Shown here in pieces: positions 54,906 to 64,000 of a stretch of DNA of 64,000 nt. Position 1 is the stretch's first letter, and each line of letters begins with the position of its first letter. Source of the stretch: Raphanus sativus (Eukaryota; Streptophyta; Magnoliopsida; Brassicales; Brassicaceae); contig NC_079516.1 of assembly GCF_000801105.2 (NCBI RefSeq), positions 3,720,001 through 3,784,000 of the forward strand, in the 5' to 3' direction. Below the pieces are notes generated by a model. It saw only the letters and a program-made list of their open reading frames with translations, was not told the origin of the DNA and made no database searches. The position numbers and the translations under genes were made by a program.

Positions 54906-56544
54906 TTTTGAAATAAATATATGATAGTGAAGAGACTTGTGTTATGTGAATAATGGATTATATAGAAATGATGAAGGAAGAAAAGAGAGACATTGCATGT
55001 GCATGGTATCATGGGCATGTGCTTGTTACTACTACTGTTCTATCCATATTAACTTTACAAATGTATTTCTACTTTTTTCTATGCATAAGAGGGAGGATCA
55101 TGTGTATATGTCAGTTTTTACTTTAAATATTTGATATATTCAGATGGATCGAGTATTCAACAATGATCCCGTAAAAATAGGTTTATGTTAATTTGTAACT
55201 CAATGGTTTTTACAATTTTCTTGTAGATTTCGTTGATAAAGCGAAAATAACTTCTATATATATTTGTGATATATTCACATACTAACTGGAGTAGACAATG
55301 CCTGAATGCCATAACATCCAATCATCCATGCATGGATTATATAGAGAATTAACTTTCTATTTCTCAAGGTCTTTTCCCATGTTACAGAGCAATCATGAAT
55401 CATCTCTATATTACAGGAACTCCAAAATTTCACATCAACAAAGCATTATATGACTAATTATGTTTGATAATGTGCTAATTATTAGAGACAACATTTTAAT
55501 AAAAGAAATGTATGAGGTTGGGCCTCCATAAATACTTTTACATGTGACTCATGTGGTCCCTCAGAAGCATTTAAGCATCTCCTCCTGTGTACAGAGACTA
55601 TGATCTTCATTTAAGTTTTATAATAAATCTTAGGTGAGATTCATCATCAAAATCTGCTGCATTTGATCTACAGTTAGCTTTTATAGTGTTACTTTTTTTT
55701 TTGTAACTGGAATTTTATAGTGTTACTTTACGTGTAACTTTTTCTAATAACTGTTTTTCACATATAACCTTGATGAGAAAATAATATTTTTGATCAAAAC
55801 CAGAGCTTCCCCAGCATTTATGACCTAGATCTCGTAGTTCGCACCGTCTTGGTTATGACATGATTCAACCCCCATCACATGCCAACTGCTGCCAAGGGTG
55901 CAAGATCCATTTTCATGGAGTTGTCTTTATTACTATTGTCTAAATTTTGAAGCTGTTGAATGAATTTGAAACCTGCAACTGTTTTCAATATCTCAATAGC
56001 TGTTTAGCTTGTGACTGACAAGATTCATTTAAATTCTCAGACCTTGAAGAATGAACTGCAACTGTTTTCAGTTACTACATCTCAGTAGCTGTTTAACTTG
56101 TGACTGACAAGATCCATTTAAATTCTCAGACCTTGAAAAAATGAAAAGCAATATATTTTGTCTTTCGTATAAAGACGAATTTGCAACGGTTATATCCGTC
56201 TCTAATCTATCATTAACATTTTCGTTTACGTTCATGTTGATACATTACACAAGACAACAAAAAGCAAACATGGTAGATGATGCATTGAGTAATAAATATC
56301 CTTCCAACAAGTGATATCTCTTTTTATCATAATAAACTCAGACCTATACATTGATGTTTCAACTCTTCATTTTTTTTGTTTGCGATGAATAAAAAACAGA
56401 GTTAAAATGATTTTTTCTTGTTATATATAAAGAAAGAAAAAAAGAGAAGGAACTTGAAGTGTTTCTGCAATGTGTTTTATATATAGTGGATATGTTGAAT
56501 ATTATTAGAATATATTATATTATAGATTGTGGTGAGAGTGTGAG
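54906..56544. other. DRT100 promoter and intergenic
   Basis: Minus-strand CTATATAATCC TATA sequence at about 54957-54967. The rest is A+T-rich with one tandem pair (listed). PP2C's 3' UTR enters from the right. Confidence 0.5.
55973..56147 (+). repeat. tandem duplication, period about 83-92 bp
   Basis: CTGCAACTGTTTTCA...GTAGCTGTTTA(G/A)CTTG and GACTGACAAGAT(T/C)CATTTAAA...TCAGACCTTGAA occur twice in a row, with a small insertion in the second unit. Confidence 0.85.
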
Positions 56545-56817
56545 TCAAGGGGTAGAAGAAGGTCCAGCCAAGTCACCACCGCCTGAGATGGAGACGAGAG
56601 GTCGGCGCAAGATACTTCTACTAACGAGATGTGAATCAAGAAACACAACAATGACCGTTATATCATCATGAAAATGTCTCCTCACTCCTCTATCAATCTT
56701 CTTAAGATCTGAATATCTCATCTCTCTCTTCTTTGCTGCTTCTCTTAGAGCTGTTTTTATGAGCTTCCTCGCAATCCCCTGCACACGCAATACATACGTC
56801 TCAATCTACATGCAGAG

Positions 56818-56848
<31 letters not shown>

Positions 56849-58126
56849 AAGAGTCTTACATTACGAGGGCCAGTGTTCACAATGTCAACAGCTTCCTGAT
56901 TGCTCATGTGCTCCCATAACCCGTCCGATGCAAATATGAGAAACTTATCCTCTGAGTGGATTTTGTGTACTGTAATCGCAGGCTCTGCTCTTAGGATTGG
57001 CGTATGAAAAGTCTCAGGCACCCTGAACTTTGCTAATAGCGGCTCCCTGTTGAACTCTGCTTTCTTTAAGTAGGCATCACCAATGGACCGTGACACCTTC
57101 AAGATATACATAACAAGACTTTAGCAATAAATCTTCAATGCATCATTCACATGCACATTACTATGTAACAAGAGTCTAGAATTTCAATTTTTTTTTTCTT
57201 TTACCTGTATAATACCTTTGACACGCCATACTTTGTGCTTCAAGACCACAATCTGAGGATCATCAGGATGCAACAACCGCAACTCCTCTCTCACAGATTC
57301 ATAACTTGCGTTGTGCTCAGAGGATAACTGAACAGCCGTGACGATTTTATACGCTTTCTCCAGTCTTCCTAGCACAACCCGAGAGTCACCCGCGTTGGCG
57401 ATGTACAAAGATCCACTACATATGATCCCTACCAGACAACATGCTCCAACAGAAGCAATCTGCGGCTTTGTCTGCCACTGCCGCCGCACAAGAGAAAGAA
57501 ACTCCTCCTCCGTAGCTAAAAACGCTTTCGTTATAACGGATGGAGACATTCCATGATTCTCAGACGTAAACTCTGCATCAAGAGAAAATGTCAACACTTT
57601 CTAGAAGGCGTCTAGGTGTCCGCCTAGTCGGCAAATCGGATTTGAACGATTTAAAAAAATATCGGTCTAGACACCCACCTAAACATTAATACTTCCTAAC
57701 TACCGCCTAAACATTAATACTTCTTAACCACCGCCTAGCGATTTTTCGAACATTGGTCAATAAAAAAATCTAATTTCAACACACAAAAGCATACTTACTT
57801 CTGATATTATCAAAGAGGTGTTTATTGACAAACCGAGCAGCTTCAGGACCTCCATGACCATCATAAACACCGACAAAAGTAGCTTGAGGACCCGAATCAA
57901 ACATACTAACGGGACCAGACTCGAGCTTGCTATGATCTTCGAGAAGATTGTTAGCTTGAATCACAGACATCGAAAACTCTCCAGCAACATGGTTGCCAGA
58001 ATCTTTATACCAAAGAAGCCCATCACACCTCCCATTAACATCTCCTCCTCTAGCTGAATGATCTCCCTTCACAGAAGGTCGTCTCCAACATGGTGCTACG
58101 ATCCGCAATATAGTCTCTGATACCAT
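56545..58126 (-). CDS. PP2C38: clade D protein phosphatase 2C (PP2C38-like)
   Basis: Exons 57799-58126, 57205-57572, 56860-57096 and 56545-56778, 388 aa. Metal-binding PP2C motifs are present: [16 protein letters not shown] (D89, G90), [54 protein letters not shown] and [12 protein letters not shown]. The clade D pattern ([17 protein letters not shown] start, no regulatory extension) fits PP2Cs that dephosphorylate plasma-membrane H+-ATPases and, for PP2C38 (At3g12620), the kinase BIK1. Those partners are known for Arabidopsis, not shown here. The first intron contains a repeat. Confidence 0.94.
57600..57770. repeat. dispersed repeat in PP2C intron 1
   Basis: GGCGTCTAGGTGTCCGCCTA at the left and ACCGCCTAGCG at the right, with an internal doubled ACCGCCTAAACATTAATACTT. 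The CCGCCTA(A/G) motifs recall a common crucifer MITE, but I see no clean target duplication. Confidence 0.4.
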
Positions 58127-59564
58127 AACTCACATATATATATATATATATTTATATATATAAACCCCTCTCTCAATGCTTCTTCACTTACTTCTAAAGA
58201 TTTTTAGAAACCCAATAGATCAAAACTTGCTATTCTTCCTCCCTTCCCTAAACCAAAATAAATAAATAAATTCAACTATCTCTTACATAAACTCAATAGC
58301 AACGGATCGTTGTCGGGAATCAGACAGAACTGGATCAAACAATACCTTTTTTGTTTAAATCGTGAAGAACGGGATCAAGATCGAGATCGGGAAGCAGATT
58401 TGTTTTTTCTGGTGAGGAGTTACGATGCGAGGGGGGAAAAGATCGTAACTCCGATTGGATTTACAGGAGAAAGAGGGGAAAGAGAGATGACAAATCTAGT
58501 TGCGACTCTGTCTGAATTCCATATTTGGGGATTTGATTTCTCTGTATTTTCTCTGTCTTTTTGATTTTTTTTTTTTTGAATTTTTTTATTTTCCGTTTTC
58601 AATTACTTTTTTCATTTGTTTTTTTCGAGTTTAGCTGTTTAGGCCATTGACCTCACAAACAACCCGGAGTTTTAGGCAGTTTTTTCTCCTAAATTTAGCA
58701 AATGTTTCCTCTATTTCTCAAGAATAATTAATTATTTAATATACTAATTTAGAAATTTATTTTCATTTTGAACACAGGTTTAGGATATAAAATAAGCAGT
58801 TTTTAGTGGTTAAATGGTTGAAAGGCTAATAACTAAAAACTTTCACTATCCAAAATTAATCATGGTTAAATAGTAAAAAACATCTGGATTATCCTACAAT
58901 GCACTTTGCACAACACAATCCTCCTTTGTTGTTAAGACTTTGGAGGGGGCATAGTCAAGAAAAAATAAGACCACTGAAGTTGTTGAACACCTACACGACC
59001 CAGGCCTGGTTCAAAGAATAGATGGGCCATGTGCCAAATCGATTTTCCCCCTAATTATGCTTGCTTTTAGAAGTTGCACTTGTGCACTTACACTGTCATA
59101 CCCTTAAAGCCCGGCCTGCCTAAACCATGTCACCTTTCTCATTTTCACCCTGACAACACAATGCAAACCATATATCTTCAAATTATAATTTTTATATAAA
59201 ATAAGGATCTGCTGTCTGCAATTTGGCATGTTGCCATGTTGGACGTAGGATCCTAGACCTTCACATGTCAGTTTTCCCCTGCCGGTATTAACCTGCATAA
59301 TCTCATATATTTACACTTTCTAAAATAAAATTCTTAACTTTTTTATTGTCGACAAAATTCTTAACTTAAAAATCTTCTTTTTCGCTAAATATACATAAAA
59401 ATTTCTTAACTTAAAAAAATATGACAGGATTATGCATAACCTACATAAGTTACCGGTCCTAGTCAGCACCTCTAAATGCGTGAGCATGATTTATTTCTCT
59501 CTGGTGAGAATCGAGAACTAAGAATATTGCTTTGGTTCATTCATAACTAATCAGCAACAGTATA
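58127..59564. other. PP2C promoter and leader; intergenic
   Basis: An AT repeat (58133-58162) lies just upstream of the PP2C ATG. GA/CGATC-rich sequence at 58330-58500 looks like a leader. Nothing recognisable from 58600 to 59560. Confidence 0.5.
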
Positions 59565-60621
59565 TCCCCTATATATTAATCCTGGAACATTACAACATGT
59601 TTTGTAGCCACGTGTCATCACTAGGATGATTCTCAGAAATCCTTAGAAAAATATGTTGGTCCATATAAATATATATTATACTTTTTATTAAACTAATTAT
59701 CATATTAATTAGTAGTCTTAAATTCTTTCCTTAAATAAAAGCTACGTAAGTTTATTTTCTTAAATAAAAGCTACGAAATTACCTAATATGATTAACGTAT
59801 ATATGATAATTAATGATTACAAATCAAAAATATTTGATAAAAAAATTTGTATCCTCTACATTTTATTTTAATTAATATTATAAAAAAAACCACTTAAACA
59901 TATTTAAAAAAATAAAATTTTCATATATGTTATATTTTGAATTTTTTAAAACGTCTATAAATTACCAAAAATTGTAAGATGTTATTAAGATGATATTTTT
60001 TAGAACGGAACCTGATCCGAAACGAAATATTTCGGATATCGAATATATCGAAACCAGATTTATATACTTAAATATATCAATTATTTTTAGAATTTAATAT
60101 CTAAAAGAATATACAAAATATATAAAATGTTATTAAGTTGTCCAAAATACTTGAAAATATTTACAAATAGTTAAAAATACATGATTAAAATAGTTAAATG
60201 ATATTCAAAATACCAATACTTCAAATATCTATTGATTTCTTATCCGAATATTGAAGCTAACCAAATTTTAAGTTAAGTTTAAGTATTTTAGCTTGCATTA
60301 TACACATTTATATGTTATAAATAATTTTTTTTTATATTTTGAGAAATTTAAAGTATATACGAATTTTATTTTTTAAAAATAAAATGAGTTATCTGAGTCC
60401 AAACCCAAACCGAACCCGCAGATCCGAACCGGATCAAACTCACAAAAAATCGAAACAATAACTGAACCGAACCAAACTAAACTGAACCAAATGGTATCCG
60501 AATGTCCACCCCAAATCAAATGTAAAAAAAATCTTGATAACAAGATGCATTCTAATTGTAATATTTCAATACAACATATTTTAAAAAATTCACTCCGCGC
60601 ATGGCGCGGATTATCATCTAG
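59565..60621 (+). mobile_element. non-autonomous Helitron (inverted twin of 16530-17458)
   Basis: Starts TCCCCTATATATTAATCC after A and ends CCGCGCATGGCGCGG, TTATCATCTAG before T. 1057 bp. Almost colinear with the copy at 16530-17458 in the opposite orientation; about 130 bp longer because of extra interior sequence at about 60280-60430. Confidence 0.87.
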
Positions 60622-60649
60622 TATATGATATTTTCATATCCACAATATA
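60622..60649. other. 28-bp spacer between two Helitrons
   Basis: The two elements are almost adjacent, both in plus orientation, consistent with Helitrons inserting near each other in AT-rich DNA. Confidence 0.6.
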
Positions 60650-61749
60650 TCTTCTATCTTATTAAAACAGAAGCATTACAACTTCTTCCAGGTGGATTTT
60701 AAAGTTGGACCTTATGTAATTAATGCTATATTAATCTATTTATTATTAAACACGCTTTTTTATAAATAATTAATATCAAACATTACCATAGTTTTTCACT
60801 TCTTAGGGCATCTCCAACCCAACTCCATTTTTTACTCCAAAATGGAGTAAAAGTGAATATGGAGTAACATATGCTCCAACCCAACTCCATATCTCACTCC
60901 ATTTTGAAGTTTACTCCATAAATAGAATAATCTATTTTGTGTTTGTTCATGACTCCATTATGGAGTGAAAAATGGAGTAGGGTTGGAACAATTTTACTCC
61001 ATATTCACTTTTACTCCATTTTGGAGGAAAAAATAGAGTTTTATATTGGAGATGCTCTTACCTTATTATTATATCCACTACGCATGTTTCCTTATATTGC
61101 ATATATTTTACTATAAGTTAGATACATCCACTAGCATATTATCCTATAAGATAGATTATTAATAATACATCTACTAACATATAATACTATACGACAGATT
61201 ACTACAATATATTATTTGTATTCATTAACTTGCATCTATCAATATTAGCAATACTACGAAGACGACTAACTCTATACTTTTAACCTATAAACCATGATGT
61301 ACTAATTTATAACAAAAATGATATTACTGTTATAAATTAGTTTTTATAAAAAATATTTATAGCAGCAATTTGTTATATAAGATAAATTTAATCAAGACCC
61401 AAATCTTTTTTTTTCCTGTTCAGAAAAAAAGAAACCTACGAATATATACCATTAAATTAGCCAAAAATCTTCCGAATAAATAGTAACTCTCACCAACCCA
61501 AAAAAATGAATTAAAAATATAACAAAAGATATTATGTTTGAAATTTAGCTCACTGGATCGGTACAAATATGTTCATTTCAGGTATGAGTTTTTCGAGTTC
61601 TCAACATTAAGATCTAAGTAGGTATTTTTTTTTGTCCGGGTCGATTTTTTCTGGTTCCGGATCATTCTAACTTTTTATATTATAAATCTTAAATAATATA
61701 CAACATATATATAAAATATGTGAATCAAAAGATAAACCCGCGCGTCTAG
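60650..61749 (+). mobile_element. Helitron of a second family, with nested MITE
   Basis: Starts TCTTCTATCTTATTAAAACA after A and ends AACCCGCGCGTCTAG before T. 1100 bp including a 252-bp MITE. The 3' hairpin is weaker than in the other elements. Confidence 0.65.
60806..61057. mobile_element. PIF/Harbinger-type (Tourist-like) MITE
   Basis: Ends GGGCATCTCCAA and TTGGAGATGCTC, flanked by TTA on both sides (60803-60805, 61058-61060), the 3-bp target duplication of PIF/Harbinger. Long inverted arms (AATGGAGTAAAAGTGAATAT and its complement) make it a near-complete foldback. Confidence 0.85.
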
Positions 61750-62172
61750 TCTCTGTTTAAAAATAAATGAAATGTCAATTTAAACAACTTGGTCCATATC
61801 CCCTAATAAATACTTTTATAAGAGTACAAGTCAAAGAAAATCAGAAATGAAAAGAAAAATCAGAAACTGGCCGGTGTCTGGATGGTGTCATAAGGCATTC
61901 TAGAATGATTGAAATGCAATATTAAAATCATCCTCTAATTAAAGTGGACAGGGTAATCACGTAATTTACAACCAGACGAAGGAAGGTGGTGGGGGTCTGG
62001 TGGTGGTGGAGAGAGATGATAAGAGTTGGAAACGCGTCTCTATGAGGCCCATATTCCATTCATTTCCTCTCTCTCTCTCTCTCTCTCTCTCATCTCTCTA
62101 CGTTTCTCTCTCTCTCTATATTCTCAACTCGAATCGTAAAGCTAGCCGGAGAAGGTGAAAATTCAATACAAC
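61750..62172 (+). promoter_or_regulatory. SAP5 promoter and CT-rich leader
   Basis: A (CT)n run at about 62068-62092 and again at 62107-62117 is the typical TC-rich 5' UTR; ATG follows ACAACATGG. Confidence 0.55.
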
Positions 62173-62640
62173 ATGGCGCAGAGAACGGAGAAGGAAGAGA
62201 CGGAGTTCAAGGTCCTCGAAACCTTGACCCCGACGCTCTGCTCAAACAACTGCGGCGTCACAGCGAATCCAGCGACCAACAACATGTGTCAGAAATGTTT
62301 CAACGCCTCCGTCGCAGGCGTAGACTCCACCTCGACGTTGAAAAGATCGGCCAGATCCGTCAACCTCCGATCCACGCCAGCAAAAGCCGTGATCCGTCGT
62401 CCCAGGGAGACCGACCCGGTTAAGAGGGATCAACAGCAACAGACGATGATAAACCGGTGTTCCGGCTGTCGGAAGAAGGTCGGTTTGACCGGGTTCAGGT
62501 GCCGGTGCGGGGACCTTTTCTGCGCCGAGCACCGTTACTCGGATCGACACGATTGCAGCTACGACTACAAAACCGCCGGCCGTGAGGCGATCGCTAGAGA
62601 GAATCCTGTTGTCAAGGCGGCGAAGATGGTTAAAGTTTAA
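62173..62640 (+). CDS. SAP5: SAP5, A20/AN1 zinc-finger stress protein
   Basis: An intronless gene of 155 aa from ATG 62173 (the in-frame GTG upstream is not a start). The A20 finger uses C23, C27, C39 and C42 ([20 protein letters not shown]); a basic linker follows; the AN1 finger begins at C96/C99 ([38 protein letters not shown]). A20/AN1 SAPs bind ubiquitin, and SAP5 (At3g12630) has E3 ligase activity and promotes drought and osmotic tolerance in Arabidopsis. Position agrees as the last collinear gene. Confidence 0.95.
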   Translation: MAQRTEKEETEFKVLETLTPTLCSNNCGVTANPATNNMCQKCFNASVAGVDSTSTLKRSARSVNLRSTPAKAVIRRPRETDPVKRDQQQQTMINRCSGCRKKVGLTGFRCRCGDLFCAEHRYSDRHDCSYDYKTAGREAIARENPVVKAAKMVKV

Positions 62641-63235
62641 TTCGTGAAAAAAACTCTCGGTGGTTCAGTTCAAGGTTCTGGTCTGTAAGGATCGGACAAT
62701 CGTTAAACAGAGAGATCCTCGGAGACATTATTGAGTTGATGATGTCTGTTTGTAATGAAAAAAGATCATAGAGATTCCTCTGCTCGATTTCAGTCTGAAG
62801 ATAAAATTTATTTTTCTTTTTACTTTTCCTTTTTTTTCTAGTGGATTTATTGTTTGGCTTTACGAATTCAAGACAAAGTTGTCGAGTGGCATGTGTATGT
62901 AGATTCGGTAGAAATGAAGGGTGTTTCTGGTAATTCAGGTAACGTGTCTCTGGTTTCGTGTGGTACTTTTATCATAATGTTATACTAGTCCATTGTGCGT
63001 CACAACTCACTAAAGCCAATTTATGTTAGACAAGTTTGCTTGGCGTATACAAAATCGGGCAATGAATACTTTTGTATATGCTACATAACTCGATCAATAA
63101 TTTTATTTCGTTTACTAACTTAATATCTTCGTGTGACGCAATATCATGTGAATCACACAAGAAATATCTCGTTAAAAGTAAAAGAGAGTTTTATATCTTT
63201 ATATCATGCAACTATCGTTATAGTACAATAAAATG
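62641..63235. other. SAP5 3' UTR and intergenic
   Basis: No gene seen. Ends in the target duplication of the next MITE. Confidence 0.5.
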
Positions 63236-63723
63236 CAGGCCTGCGGTTTTTGTCCGAACCGGTGTTTTCGGTTTTCGGTTCGGGTCGGTTTTTAATTTGG
63301 TTCAATTCGGTATGGGTTTGAAAATTAATTCGGTTAGTGGTTCTATTCGGTTTTCAATTTTTTTAAAAAGATTAAAAATTATAAAAACCGAAAATAACTA
63401 AAAATAACCGAAAACCGAACCGAAAATAACCGGAAAACCGAACCGAAAATAACCGAATTAGCCAAAAATAACCGAATTAAACCGAATAAACCAAATTTAA
63501 CCATAAATACCCGAATATTTTGGAAAAATCATACCAAAAATAACCAAAAATTTAAAAATTCGGTTATTTTCGGAATTAAAATTGAAAACCAAAAAAAACT
63601 CGATAACCGAACCGAACAGAAATTTTATCCGGTTTATTTCGGAATTGTTTTTTAAAACTTCGGTTAACCGAAAACCGACGGTTCGGTTCAGTTCGGTTTT
63701 AGAAAACCTAAGTCGCAGGCCTA
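63236..63723. mobile_element. hAT-type MITE with perfect 8-bp target duplication
   Basis: 488 bp. Ends CAGGCCTGCG and, complemented, TAGGCCTGCG, flanked by ATAAAATG on both sides (63228-63235 and 63724-63731). The body is TTCGGTT/AACCGAA simple motifs arranged as a loose inverted repeat. Same family as the ITN1 intron element. Confidence 0.88.
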
Positions 63724-63781
63724 ATAAAATGAAAGTGACCAATTGTATGGGGGTTACACACGCATAAGAGAAAAGTCTTAT

Positions 63782-63954
63782 AACTGGGCTTCGTAGCCTG
63801 GTGGTAATGGAACCTCGGCTGAGGTGTCCGCCACCCAGCTTCGAAACCCGGCCACAGCGATTTAACATCCTTACTGCTGGGGCGCTGGACCCCTTCGGGG
63901 GATATTTGGGAAAGTGGCTGCCCAGACACCAGAGATATCAAAAAAAAAAAAAAA
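63782..63954 (+). mobile_element. tRNA-derived SINE, full length
   Basis: The head resembles a tRNA, with an A box (TAGCCTGGTGGTAATGG) and a B box (GCTTCGAAACCC), then an unrelated body and a poly(A) tail. The 16-bp target duplication AAGAGAAAAGTCTTAT is perfect (63766-63781 and 63955-63970). About 173 bp, like the S1-type SINEs of Brassica. Confidence 0.85.
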
Positions 63955-64000
63955 AAGAGAAAAGTCTTATTTCTTGGGCCTCGTCGTTTGTTCTAAGAAA

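Noticed and set aside
57600..57770. complete MITE in PP2C intron 1
   Set aside because: Motifs repeat but terminal inverted repeats and a target duplication are not clear, so it is listed only as a repeat.

Overview
The window is nuclear DNA from a Brassica-type crucifer. Three things support this: intron-containing genes with plant GT-AG splice sites, A+T-rich intergenic DNA loaded with Helitrons, MITEs and a tRNA-derived SINE, and gene order. From ITN1 to SAP5 the genes follow Arabidopsis thaliana chromosome 3 (about At3g12360 to At3g12630) in the order I remember. Those locus names come from memory, not from a search. The species and subgenome cannot be fixed from this sequence alone.

Layout. 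Bases 1-7.3 kb hold the 3' end of an unknown gene and a rearranged cluster of three ECA1/prolamin-like secreted-protein genes: one intact on +, one intact on - with an internal duplication, and one broken in its signal peptide. At 8-13 kb are ITN1 (ankyrin membrane protein) and the NAC alpha subunit. At 13-19 kb lie a relic of ELC/VPS23, Helitrons, and an RNase H-like (WRN-exonuclease-like) gene with a relic of a second copy. At 19.8-25 kb are NF-YC11 (with a 1-bp frameshift), a two-domain cystatin and a class I chitinase. At 28-35.5 kb come a divergent MADS-derived gene, a relic of the sulphate transporter SULTR4;2, PSF2 (GINS), an intronless EIF1AD-like retrogene between 21-bp direct repeats, and the telomere-binding TRFL9. 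At 39-46 kb are FYD, HSP70, OST4 (37 aa) and a tRNA-Arg(CCG). At 46.5-58 kb are a large conserved gene of unknown function, NUDT16, DRT100 and a clade D PP2C. At 58-64 kb are two Helitrons, a nested Harbinger MITE, SAP5, a hAT MITE and a SINE.

The genes are independent housekeeping and stress genes, not an operon-like pathway. The history they show is fractionation after genome triplication: ELC and SULTR4;2 survive only as decayed exons, other expected neighbours are gone, and NF-YC11 may be starting the same route. New material has arrived by retroposition (EIF1AD-like), local duplication (prolamin-like cluster, RNase H-like, HSP70 tail) and transposons.

There are two 100-N assembly gaps. 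The one in HSP70 appears to hide no bases. The one in the 46.5-51 kb gene must hide real coding sequence. I found no CRISPR array, prokaryotic feature, virus or obviously new molecular system. The best leads are the EIF1AD-like retrogene, the NF-YC11 frameshift and the rearranged prolamin-like cluster.
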